The position numbers and the translations under genes were made by a program. The notes under the pieces were generated by a model. It was not told the DNA's origin. It searched no databases and was given only the letters and a program-made list of their open reading frames with translations. This document shows, in pieces, positions 22,245 to 32,159 of a DNA stretch of 64,000 bases (the stretch's first letter is position 1; every line of letters starts with the position of its first letter). This DNA is from Isochrysis galbana (Eukaryota; Haptophyta; Isochrysidales; Isochrysidaceae). The stretch lies in the NCBI GenBank assembly GCA_018136815.1, contig CM030931.1:5090148-5154147 (forward strand). The letters run 5' to 3'.

Positions 22245-22495
22245 GTGTCCCCCAGCCCTCAAGAGCCGGAGCGCTACGCCGCTCTCGAGTCAGCCGCGCG
22301 CGTCTTCAAGTCAATGGCCTCCGCCGACGCTCCGTTTGTGGCCGTCGAGAATCCTCGGATGCATTCGGAAGCTCGCCGTTTAGTCGGGGGGCTAACCCCG
22401 ACTCAATTTGTTCAGCCTTGGGAGCACGGCACCGGGCATCAGAAAGCCATGGGATTGTACCTCACTCAAGGCCTGCCGCGGTCGAGCGCGCCCAC
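22245..22495 (+). mobile_element. Fragment of a retroelement methyltransferase-like domain
   Basis: Fossil scrap. It matches the second half of the methyltransferase-like domain of the large chromovirus, with the FVAVENPRMH, LVGGL, QFVQPW and GTGHQKA landmarks, but it clearly differs in DNA sequence from that copy, so it comes from a related, diverged element. The upstream C-rich stretch (21750-22240) may belong to it. It lies directly against the 3' end of a PIF/Harbinger transposase piece. Confidence 0.8.
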
Positions 22496-22564
22496 CTGAG
22501 CCGTGTCTGAGGGAGAGAAGCCCGGCACATGCTGACCGCCCGCAGACGAGGCGGGCCGTACGGC

Positions 22565-23522
22565 CATGGCTGAATCCCATTTGGGAAAACGATCCCTTGG
22601 ATCTTCACACCATGACACCGCTTGTGCCCAGAGTAGAACGGGGCCTGGCCTCTCACGGGGCGCGCAACCTTCCACAGTTTACCATCAATGAAACCGATGA
22701 GGTTGGGTAACGGAACGCCGCAAGCTGCCATGGCTTCAAAGAAGCGAGGAAACAAGCCAGCGAACGACGAGAAGCTACGGGAAACTAGAAGGTGGGGGAA
22801 TTTAATATGCATATGCACGTGAATGACGACCGCACTGTGTGCAGTGTGCAGCACTAATGGCTGCCTCACTGCGGCCGAGCTCCCATGTGAGCATCACCGC
22901 AGCTCCTTGAGGCCAGAAGGGAGAGGGAGGGAGCGTGAGAGAGAAGGGAGTGCGCGGCAGTTTGTGCGGCAGTGGGACCGCATCCATCTCACCTGCGTGC
23001 CTAAACCTGCGCAAGGTGATTATCAACACGGCCTCCTCTCCACTCATCAGCTGGCCTCCGCGCAGACGGAGGCCTGCAGGCATCTCGAGCGCATCAACGA
23101 AGCGCCGCAGGTCCTCGGTCCTCGAGGCGCACGCCGAAGCGCGCGTACACATCGCGCACTACAACCGTCCTGCCCCCGTCAGCCCTCGCCGCCTCCAGTT
23201 CCAGACGCGCAATGGACATGCGCTCTGGGCCAATGCGCGAGCGCGTGGTCCGCATCAGCGGCTCAGCCGCGACAGCAAGCATCAGGACTTCCCAGAAGTC
23301 ATCCCCTAGCGGACTCAAGCCCAATCGCACCCTATTCCGCGCCCGCTCGTCGGCCTCGTCCATCGCCAGCAACATCGCCAGCTTCGACCTGCGCAACTCA
23401 CGGGCGGTGTATGGCCTCGTGGGCATGGCCGCCGCGCTCTGCCGGGCCGCCTGGAGCACACCGCGTGTTGGGCACGTCGGACCCCCCGCGAGCGAACTCG
23501 GCCTTTTGTGAAAGGGACTCAA
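22565..23522 (-). pseudogene. PIF/Harbinger transposase (DDE_Tnp_4), 3'-truncated
   Basis: The catalytic piece at about 22760-22575 has PNLIGFIDGKLWKVARP, then FYSGHKR and HGVKIQGIVFPNG, the first DDE aspartate and the conserved FYSGHKR-x-H core of PIF/Harbinger transposases. Upstream exons carry the family N-terminus: EDLRRFVDALEMP and GEEAVLIITLRRFRHAG (about 23120-22990, followed by a GTGAG donor), preceded by an Arg-rich exon from 23522. The second Asp and the Glu of the triad are missing because the sequence changes to retroelement DNA at about 22560. It is therefore inactive. A Myb-like partner gene was not seen. Confidence 0.75.
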
Positions 23523-24526
23523 CAGTCACTCAACAGAGAAGAAAATCCTGTTGAGCCCCCCCCCCTTGAGACTCTGTTGGCACCCTCAAAATCCCTCTGT
23601 TGTGACCTGAGGACGCGCCGATGACGCGAGTCTCTAGGCGAGTCGAGAGTCGGGGGGAGGGGGGGGCAGAGTGCTGTGTACTGTGCAATTACCTGTACTC
23701 CTACTCCATTGTAGAAATCGCGAGACCGTTTTCAGAGTTTCTCTCCTCATCAAATTATTTACATGAAGATTAGCTCGCAGATATTTACTGACGCGTATGT
23801 TGATTCCCAAGAGAGATGCATCCAGTGTATGATGGCTTTCCCTGTCTCTTCCTCGTATTATTCCAGTTTTCTACACTCCCTCTGTCCTCCCTCTCAGCTT
23901 TCTCCTGCCCACAACACTTCACATTATTAGAGTAGCTGGAGGGAGTATCTAATATATTTGGTTTTCGATCAGCAGGCAGGAGAACACGGTGACGCGCAGC
24001 GCAGAGAGAGAAAAAAGGCGGGAAGAAAGAGAGAGAGAGAGCAGTAGTATTGCTAGTTCTCCTCGGAGAAGTGAGGACGGAGGAGGAGGACGACCGAGAA
24101 TGATCACAGCACATTCTTTGAATAAATAACGCGCAGCAGGTTCGGGCCAGCAAAGAGATATGGGGTATGAGGATGTCAGAATTATGCTACGCTTATTGAT
24201 CGTACTGGGAGTCTCCCTGCTACTTCTCTCTCTCTGTGTCTCTCCCCCGCCCCCACTCTCCACCGTCCTTTTTCTACCCCATCCTCTTGCTCTATTCCCT
24301 ACTCCCATTTATCGACCACCTCTCCCTTTATCTCCTCATCTTCTCTCTCCCTTTTTCTCCTCCTCCTCTTCTCTCTCCTACTCTCTCTCTACCCGCCGGG
24401 ACGCCCCGCGAGAGAGGGGGGTGAGACGAGGGGAAAACTACCCCCCCCCAACCTAGCTCCCTCCCCCCCTCTCCCCTCTCCCCTCCGCCCCCCCCCTCCC
24501 CCCCGCGTGCCCAGTGCCTGAGCGAG
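23523..24526. other. Intergenic, low-complexity CT/C tracts
   Basis: No gene supported. It holds a 'ctcaacag' repeat cluster at 23515-23600 that could be an end of the neighbouring PIF element, a GA-rich tract at 24000-24080, and C/T low complexity at 24220-24510 that probably forms the 5' UTR or promoter of the GT25 gene. Confidence 0.45.
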
Positions 24527-26181
24527 ATGTCGAGCGAGACAGCACCTCCACCCCGCCCACTCGCCGAGCGCTGCTGCAACCTGGGCTCGCGCCGCTCCAC
24601 CAGGATTGAGACCAAGGTGAGACAGCGAGCGCTCATCGACCGCGTGGCCAAGTCGGTCAAGAGGGAGCTCAAGACTCTGGGACTCGAGCTCAAGGCGTGG
24701 CAGATGCCGAACGAGGAAGGACGTAAGCAGCGACACTGCGTCCTCCACTACACCACCGCCCAGATCAAGGAGCGAGAGCGCAAGGCGGCAAGAGTGAGCG
24801 CATGTGCTGCTGCATCCGAACTCGCGAAGAGAATGCAGAACAAGTCGCCCTGTCGGCCCGCGATCAAGTCGAGACGGATCTATACGCTTAGTAATATTGC
24901 GCTCCAAAAGGTAGGCCGTCAAGAACCGCGCACACAGAGAAGACTGTGCTGCTTACGGCATGCTCTCGGCCAGGGTGTGGCCTCACCTGCCGGAAGTGAC
25001 GCTACCTGTCGACCCCGTCGACACCTTCCCTCTTGAATCGCCTGTGTTGTAGGACGGTGTCCTCGAGGTGTTGCACCAGCGTCAGACGCTCGCGGCCGCT
25101 GAGGGCGCCTTCATGCTGCCCGTTTACATCAACCTGGCCTCTCGCATCGACCGCCGCCGCTCGATTGAATCACAGATGGACAGGGAGGGAATGCAGGCAT
25201 GGAGACTCGAAGCTGCAACTGCCGCAGATGCTGACCCTCGAATCGTCACGCGTACATGGGACTCCTCCATTAATTGTCAGTACGACACTCGCACCCTTCC
25301 CGCCAAACTCGCCATGTCCAATGGCGAACGCGGTTGTGCGATGTCGCATGCCATCCTTTGGCATGCCTGCGCCGCTTGCGGAGATGAAGCCCCGCCAATG
25401 CTCGTGCTGGAGGATGACGCGATGATCTGCCCGAAGTTTCTGGCTCGTTCGCGGAAGCTTGTCGAGAGTATTGAAGAGAAAATACCTGCAGAGCAAAGGA
25501 CGTGCCTTTTGTACCTTGGAGGTGAGCACACGCGCCGCCTCGTGCCTCCCCTACCAGAATATTTTGCTGGCCTCTATCCACCCATTACTTGCTCTACCGC
25601 CCTTCCCTTTTCCTAGGCGATGTCATGGCGTGGCGCGATGATGCTGAGGCCATCAAGTTCGGCTACGGCCTTCGTGAAGCCGAGTATGTCTATCAAACCT
25701 CCTCCTACATCATTTGGCCGGCTGCCGCACGAAAACTGCTCACGGAACTCCCCATTGATGGACCAGCAGATGTGAGCTATCGGGGCACATGCGAAGTGCC
25801 CCTTGCGCTATCTGAGACTATTAATGCACCCCCTTCTCTCAAAGGACTCAAATAGTGGAGGGCATCCAGACGCCTGATTGACAGCTGACCGCCGCGTTCG
25901 CCTCCAATTCAGGTCTACCTCTCCCGCCTGCTCCTAGAACGAAAGCTCCGCGCCTTCATGTGCCGACCACGGCTTGTCTACCAGGTGCGTTTTTACACCA
26001 AGAGCATTCGCAGCTCCTTGCAAGCAATTCGCATGCGCAACACACGAGACGTTCCGAGTCGCAATGGGCACCGCCCCAGTTTATGTGTACTCCATTATCG
26101 ATCCACCCGCACGTCGCCTCTCCTCAACAGGCCGCGCCCTATGAGAATGGCGATATCGACCACACGAATATCTTTGCTTGA
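24527..26181 (+). CDS. GT25-family glycosyltransferase (LPS/collagen type), five exons
   Basis: Exons 24527-24910, 25053-25521, 25617-25771, 25913-25984 and 26131-26181; all junctions are GT-AG and in phase, giving 376 residues. Residues about 149-260 hold the GT25 core: LPVYINLASRIDRR, then GERGCAMSH (219-227) and VLEDDA (246-251), the acidic metal-binding motif. After it come YIIWPAAARKLL, GPAD-VYLSRLL and a short end ..HTNIFA. Family members move galactose or glucose onto lipid-linked glycans or hydroxylysine. There is no signal peptide. Exon 1 encodes a 128-residue basic region unlike GT25 (Arg/Lys-rich, KSVKRELKTLGLELKAWQMP); it joins in phase, but it could belong to another transcript. 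Further stops close the frame soon after 26181. Confidence 0.85.
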
Positions 26182-26389
26182 GCCCTTCTGATGAGGCAGT
26201 AAAGCTGCACTCAGGCCTTCCTGCGAGGTTGGGCATCACGGGCTCAGGGTCTCGCAGCTTCGACCGACGTCCAGATTTGTGAGAGGTTGGCCGTTTTTGT
26301 TGCGATACCATATATCGGGCTGCTAAATTGATCTTGGGGAGCGTCTTACACTTGGCCGCTTTGGTGTGGGAACCTTGACAGTTGTGGAC

Positions 26390-26790
26390 CGCATCAACCA
26401 GGTTTCAGAGTGCCTTTGCGTAATGAGACATGGAAAATCGGTGGTCCAGAGAGCGCCGTGGCCTTCCTAATGCTATTGTTGCGGCTGTCTGATATCCAAT
26501 GTACTGCAACTATCGGAGACCAGAAGTTTTGTTGAGCTCGAAAGGGCGCACAGTGCAGGATCATCATGCAACTCGTCGAGTGCTGATCCAAGGCGTGCAG
26601 ATCGCTGACCGTACGTACATTTTACCAGGGACACGTCGAGCATCAGGGGATTCCGCTCCTCGGGACATTTCATGGCGATGACGAGGCGGACAAGGAGGAA
26701 TTATTTTTGTTCAAGGAATTGTGTTTTGTGTCCCTCCTATTCGCTATGGCACAAGATCGTCATGTACAACGCGTGTGCCCTCGACTGGCC
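26390..26790 (+). CDS. Possible exons of an unidentified gene
   Basis: Two gene-like pieces on the plus strand: ETWKIGGPESAVAFLMLLLRL (about 26425-26490) and, after an acceptor-like 'ttttaccag' at 26630, a 54-residue frame reading GHVEHQGIPLLGTFHGDDE and ending at a TAG near 26794. Composition is more protein-like than the surroundings, but splice sites between the pieces are unclear and I recognise no family. Confidence 0.25.
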
Positions 26791-28015
26791 TAGCTGCCGC
26801 TCGTTTAGGCCGACCGTGAGTGCAGTGAATCCAGTAGTGTTAGCTTTATCAATGTGCCTTACTGTAGAGTATGGTAATTAATAGCGGTCAGTCAACGCGG
26901 CCATGCATCAACTAAGTGCTTATTCATGCACATTTAGTTGATGCGGGCGGGGCACGACCGGCCTCCCCTTTTCCTCTTCTCTCTGGCCACGAGAGTCGCT
27001 CTCCACTCCGTTCGCCTGCAGTGGCGGTGGGGGGAGGAAACCCACCCACCCAACTGCACCTGCCACGGCACTTGGCATGCGGGGCTAGACTGCATGCCGT
27101 TGTAATGCCACACACACCGTGGAGGCTCGGGCCAATAACCAATATTAGCAGCTGCTATTGCTATATTCCTATTGCCAATTGCCAATCAAAAAAAAACTTC
27201 ATTCATACTACAATATTCTTACCGCACTCACGGCGCATGGAACCACTACTTACACGTAGCATACTTTCTACACCCCCACTCCCTCGGCCCTTCCCCCCCC
27301 CGCCAGCAGGCGGCTCCCTCCGTCCCCCGTCCGTGCACTACTAACTAGGGGGATCGGAGTGTCGGATCCAGAGTATTTCCACAATACTCTAGACGGATCC
27401 GATGGCTTGTGTGTCTTTTAACTTTAGGATGGGCATTGTTTCTTGAGGGGTGATCGCCGTTTACTTCGGGACTCTTCGTTGTGGCTTCGTTTCGGTTGGC
27501 TGCATTCTTCTCCGGACTCCGGACTCGTTTCTTTGATTGTGGCGACTGTTTACGTGAGTTTTCGGAGTGTCCCTTTGTTGACTGGGCGGTTTTTGTGAGT
27601 GATGTGTGATCGTGGCTTGTGTCGCCATGTAGCGCGCGCGCTCCCTCTCTCATTCTCAAGATTGTGCTCTATGCCCCTCGAGACTTGCCCCACGAACAAG
27701 CATTCGCTTGATTCGACAGTTTGAAGACATCCCCCACTCACTTGCACGCCCTCGCCGTGCCTCGCCGCCCATTGCGCTGCGCACGAGCCCATTCATGTGC
27801 ATTGCGCGCATGCCCGGCTGCACACCACTCGCTGCCCGACACCACCGGCCTGATGGGGTGAGCTTGGCTCGTCTCTTTGGCGCCGAGCGCGGTCAACCTG
27901 CCTTCCCTCGCCATTTTGGGGTTGGCAGAAATATCCACAAAATCGGACCCAAATATCCAGCAAAAATATCCGCAAAATATCCACCAAGCTACCCAAATAT
28001 CCGGGAAAATATCCA
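26791..28015. other. Intergenic, AAATATCC repeats at right end
   Basis: No gene supported. From about 27930 to 28015 the sequence is a loose array of 'aaatatcc' units. A 'gggatcggagtgtcggatcc' stretch at 27351-27370 and the surrounding T/G-rich region have no recognisable content. Confidence 0.4.
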
Positions 28016-29184
28016 GCTCTGCACCATAAATAAATTTTTAACAAATTTTTATGGGTCGCGGCGCGGCAAAGGAACGGGACTAGCGCTCACTCAAGACAGG
28101 ACACCCTGCCGCGGCAAGCGCAAGCACCCTTCCCCCCTTATGCCACCCAGCTCTTCACTAGCTTTCTACCTGCGCTAGCCAGAGCGCCCCTCCCTCCACA
28201 CTCAGACAGCCCCCTACGCCAGGATCCTGTTCTGGTCTCGCAGGCAAGGGGGCCTAATGGGAGGGAGAGGAGCAACTCCTCAGAGAGGAGCTGTGGGGAA
28301 GGAGATGTCTGAGTGGGGGCGCTATACCCTTGCGCTAGGCATGGGCAGCGACGCCGCCTCAAGATATGTCCTCCCTCTTGTCTTGAGTCGAAACTTTTGG
28401 TGCTTGAAGCAGAGGGCAAGGGGGTTTGTGCTTCTTGGGTTAGTTGTAGTTGGAAGAGGGAGTGGGAGAGGGAGTGAAGTGTTGGAAGAGGGCCCAAGGC
28501 AGGGCACTGAGTTGTAGGTAATTGTGGCCCACAAGAGTGGGGTGAAAACGTGAAGTGTATCAACAAGGGTCTTGAGTTGAAATTTTTGGTGCTTTGAACA
28601 GAGGGCGAGGGGGTTCGTGCTGTTTGGGTTGGTTCTAGAGGGAAGGGAGAGTAGGAGAGGGAGTCAAGTGTTGAAGGAGGGCCCAAGGCAGGGCACTGAG
28701 TTGTAGGTTCTTGTGGCCCACAGGAGTGGGGTGAAAACGAGAAGTGAGTCAACATGTTGAAAAACAGAGGCACAAGTTGCTCTCCGTAGGAGATTGATGG
28801 TTGTGAAGTGCCCTCCCATGTTGGGTGCACTGATGGTAGAGGTTTCCACCATGGGGAGGGCAGCTGAGCTGCCCTCCCACATGAGGTGCTCTTGGGGTGA
28901 GAGGGTTTCCCACTGTTGGAGGGGGTCTCAAAGACCCCCTGCATGCTACGCAGAGCCATGGGGGCAACCTGTTCGGTGCCAGTGCTCGCCACCCCGCGCG
29001 CTTGCGCGGGCGTGGTTTGGATGGGCTGGATGGGCTCTGAGAGGGCTTTCTGACGAGCCGCCTCGGGCGGCATGGGGCGTCCCAGGTGGGGCGCGGTGGC
29101 GAGCGGTCGCCTGGGGCTCGGGAGCGGTCGCGGCACGCTCCATAGTTCAAACTATAACAATAGTTGTGCTCTGCACCATAAATA
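28016..29184. repeat. Repeat-built segment bounded by a 17-bp direct repeat
   Basis: GCTCTGCACCATAAATA occurs at 28016-28032 and again at 29168-29184. Inside, two units of about 190 bp are in tandem (about 28381-28570 and 28571-28755; shared blocks include 'ttttggtgctt', 'gggcccaaggcagggcactg' and 'gtggcccaca'). A long minus-strand open frame (28138-29136) merely translates this tandem repeat and I do not accept it as a gene. The bounding repeat could be a target duplication of a 1.1-kb insertion. Confidence 0.6.
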
Positions 29185-29269
29185 GCACTACACGCTGTAG
29201 CTGTTGCTCCACGCTCGCGCGCGGGTGCGGCGGTTATTTGAGCTCTAGCCTGCATCCATCCTCCATATC

Positions 29270-30098
29270 CATACCCATCCCTGGAGGCTCCTGGATGCCA
29301 ACTCAGGGGGCAGAGGAGGCTGGGGTTGGGCTAGGCCTAGGTAGAAATATGTAGTTTTTCTTGCCCAAATATGTAGTAAAATATGTCGAAATATGTAGGA
29401 AATCCGCCCAAATATGTAGAAAATATGTAGTGAAAGAATGTCCCTCTCTCTCCCTTGCCGTTCCCACTCCCGCTCTCGCTCTCGCTCTCCCTCTCCCTCT
29501 CCCTCGCCGCTCTCTCTCTCTCGCTCTCGCTCTCGCTCTCGCTCTCCCTCTCTCTCGCTCCCCCTCTCGCCCCGCGCGCTCTCGCGAACTCCCACTTGCG
29601 AACCCCCCCCCCCCCGGCGTAACGTCCATAATTAGTATGTAAACCCCCTCCGTACGCCATGTACGCGCCCAAATATGCAGTAAATATGTGAACCATGCAC
29701 AAATATGTGATCGATATGTATTCCGGAAGATTTGACCCAAATATGTAGTTCAATATGTCACATATTTCTACCTAGGCCTAGGTTGGGCCCTCGTCTCCCC
29801 TGCCTTTCCCTCGCTAGCGCTCCTGGCTGGGCCTCAGGGGCCCCCACTCTGCACCTGTCTGCCTGTCGAACAGGGGGGGAGGGAGGGGGGGTTGGAGCGA
29901 TGGGCTGGCCACGACAGGCCAGGACGCGCGAGGCAGGCGAGCCTGCCACTGAGAGAGTGGGTCAGCAGGGCAGTGGGCTCCTGGCAAGCCATCAGGCGTG
30001 CCAGGAGCATGGGTGGTTCCTCCCCCATGGCAGGGGAGGAGTGGAGAGAGGGGGGGGCTCGTGCCCCCCCATGGGCGAACTAAGTATAAACTTAGTTG
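29270..30098 (-). repeat. Repeat family R1, copy B, split by a MITE
   Basis: The body resumes on both sides of the MITE at 29332-29780. The right part runs to the family terminus AACTAAGTATAAACTTAGTTG, ending at 30098. The left part starts inside the family consensus, so the copy is truncated at the non-terminus end. Confidence 0.8.
29332..29780. mobile_element. hAT-type MITE with 8-bp target duplication
   Basis: The ends are perfect 21-bp inverted repeats beginning TAGGCCTAGGTAGAAATAT. The flanks are GGTTGGGC at 29324-29331 and GGTTGGGC at 29781-29788. The 449-bp body has many subterminal 'aaatatgt' units in both orientations and a central C/T microsatellite (about 29430-29580). It is non-coding. 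Eight-base duplications and clustered subterminal motifs are hAT traits. Confidence 0.92.
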
Positions 30099-30102
30099 TT
30101 CC

Positions 30103-30130
30103 GAGATCATAAAATGTGGTTTATGATCTC
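30103..30130. repeat. Perfect 11-bp inverted repeat
   Basis: gagatcataaa, a 6-base loop, then tttatgatctc. It lies exactly between copies B and C of repeat family R1. Confidence 0.8.
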
Positions 30131-30624
30131 CGGCTGAGGCTCGTTGGGCGGAGCTCTCGCTTGCGCCCACCCCCTTCTCCGCTCTCTCTGCCTCCCCTCT
30201 CCTTAGGCACGCGCGATGGCGCGCCTGCGGCAGGCCTGCAACTGCCTGCTGCCGCCCCTAGGAGGCTCTTGGAGGCCAGCCCAAGGGGCAGAGGAGGCTG
30301 GGGCTGGGCCCTGGCCTCCCTTGCCTCTCCCTCGCTGGCGCTCCTGCTGAGTCTCTGGGGCCCCCACGCTGCAGCCCTGTCTGCTGTCTGCCTGTCGACC
30401 AGGGGGGGACGAGGGGTTGGAGCTATGGGCTGGCGGGCTGGCCATGCGGGGCCAGGACGCGCGATTCAGTGGGGAGGAGAGTGGGTCAGCAGGGCAGTGT
30501 GCCCCTGGCAAGCCATAAGGCGTGCTAGGAGGGTGTGTGGTTCCTCCCCCACGGCAGAGGAGGAGTTGAGAGAGGGGGGGGGGCTCGTGCCCCGCCATGG
30601 GCGAACCAAGTATAAACTTAGTTG
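30131..30624 (-). repeat. Repeat family R1, copy C (longest intact copy)
   Basis: About 494 bp from 'cggctgaggctcgttgggcg' to the terminus AACCAAGTATAAACTTAGTTG at 30621-30624. It shares the full body with copy A in reverse orientation. No coding capacity is credible. Confidence 0.8.
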
Positions 30625-31102
30625 CCCTTGTTCAAGAAGAGCCATCCTACACTCCACAGTCCTCAATCGCACTCCCAATGCCAACCACACAAACTGTGCC
30701 CGCAAGCTTGCTGCGCTTTCGCTCCAACATTCCGTACTCTGTGCAAAACGTTTGTCGCAAGGATGCTCGATATTGCCCCGGTCAAGCAATGCGCCTTGGC
30801 ACTTGGCGGTTTGATGATTTGTAGCGTAGATCCACTCAAGCACACACATCACGCATGATACACCGGTGCTTGCCGTGACAACGCACGGTGCAACAATCTA
30901 TAATTTGTGTAAGAAAGGTGGAAGAAGCGAGTTAGACTTTGCCCAGACCATGACCATGTTGTGCTTGCTTGCCCTCAATGGAATGACACCGCTACTATGG
31001 CTGAGGTAACGAGGGCAAACCCCCACCGAAGATTCGCTCGCTGTGTGCGGCATGAGGAGGTGGTAGCACAGCACCCTCATAAAATGTCGCATTCACTTGG
31101 CA

Positions 31103-32021
31103 TCATTGCCTCTCCTTGATCTTGGCCACTGGGATGAAGTGGCACAAGACTTCAATTGTGGCCTCGTGGTCCTTTTCCTCGGCAACCAGGACTCGCTGAC
31201 GCGCGTGCTGGCCTGCTACGGTCAATGTGTACAGACCACAAGAAACGAGGACATGCCACCATGCGTGCAACTGCGGATTCATGGGTATCATCTTGCGCAG
31301 TGTCTCACAAAACTGGATGTCAGACATCCAACAGGCCAAGGCAATTATGTATGCCATGAATCCTTTGATGTATAGCTGGCGGGCCCTTTGGTCGTGCTCT
31401 CTCGAGGCAGATAACGCAGTGAGAAAGAGTGTGCCTAATTCCAAAGAGCCAAAAGAAACTTGGAAGGTGTAAAATTGCAAGTCGCCATCGGTGAGCGAGA
31501 CGAGCGCCGTGACTACGATGGCATGTACACACAGCGCCAACGGCAGCTTCTTGCCGTATTTGGGCAGACGCGTGTCATTTTCGAGGATGCAAAAGAGCAT
31601 GGTCTACGCAGAGCACAGGCAAGAGGGGTATGGTTGACGCATTGCGGATGAAGCCGGCGCTCCGCCCGGTACAGCTCCGACGGCCGCCCGGCTCAGCGCC
31701 ATGCACCTGGGCCGCATAGATCATCGGCAGCTCATCGAGTGCCTGCATTGGCCGTAACATCGTCATGTGGAAGAGCGTGGAGCCGATACCGACAAGCGTG
31801 ATGGCGGCGTAGGCAATGACGAACCGGAGCTCGCCGCGCCCGTACCGGTGAGAAGCGAGCGCGCCGCCTAGCCCGACGGCCACGATGGCAAGGCTCGACA
31901 CACTGTTCCAAAACTCTGCGATCCAAGAGCAGATCTCGTAGTTGCGCTCGCACCAGTCGACGGTCGAAGGTGCCCAGCCGCGGTAGCCGCTCCAGTAGCC
32001 CACTGCTATCGCGGCCTCCAT
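31103..32021 (-). CDS. Alkaline ceramidase (ACER family), two exons
   Basis: A membrane hydrolase that cleaves ceramide or phytoceramide to a sphingoid base and a fatty acid, in ER or Golgi. Exon 1 is 32021-31707 and exon 2 is 31603-31103; the intron is GT-AG and phase 0, giving 271 residues, the usual family length. Numbering from Met at 32021: the calcium-site residues Asp22, Trp23, Glu25, Asn27 and Glu36 (STVDWCERNYEICSWIAEF) and the zinc/catalytic set Ser81, His85, Asp96, His218 and His222 (STLFHMTM, LDELPM, HAWWH) are all present and fall within a few positions of those in human ACER3. Several hydrophobic segments fit seven transmembrane helices. The open frame extends upstream to 32159, but the added 46 residues are Arg-rich and unlike the family, so the inner Met is preferred. 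Confidence 0.92.
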
Positions 32022-32159
32022 CGGCCTTGCGTATCGGCCGCCCACCAGCCAGACGCGATCGAGAGCCGAGGCGGCAGCAGGACGGACACCACGAAATAGG
32101 CCCCACCCGCAAAGCCGGCTCGCTCGACGCGGGGCTGGCCCTATTTTGAGCCTGCTCAC

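Noticed and set aside
27930-28015. CRISPR-like regular repeats (aaatatcc)
   Set aside because: Units are 8-10 bases, irregularly spaced, without spacers; the genome is eukaryotic.
28138-29136. 332-residue minus-strand open frame
   Set aside because: It translates a ~190-bp tandem repeat and flanking repeat DNA; no motif, and Ser/Pro bias follows composition.
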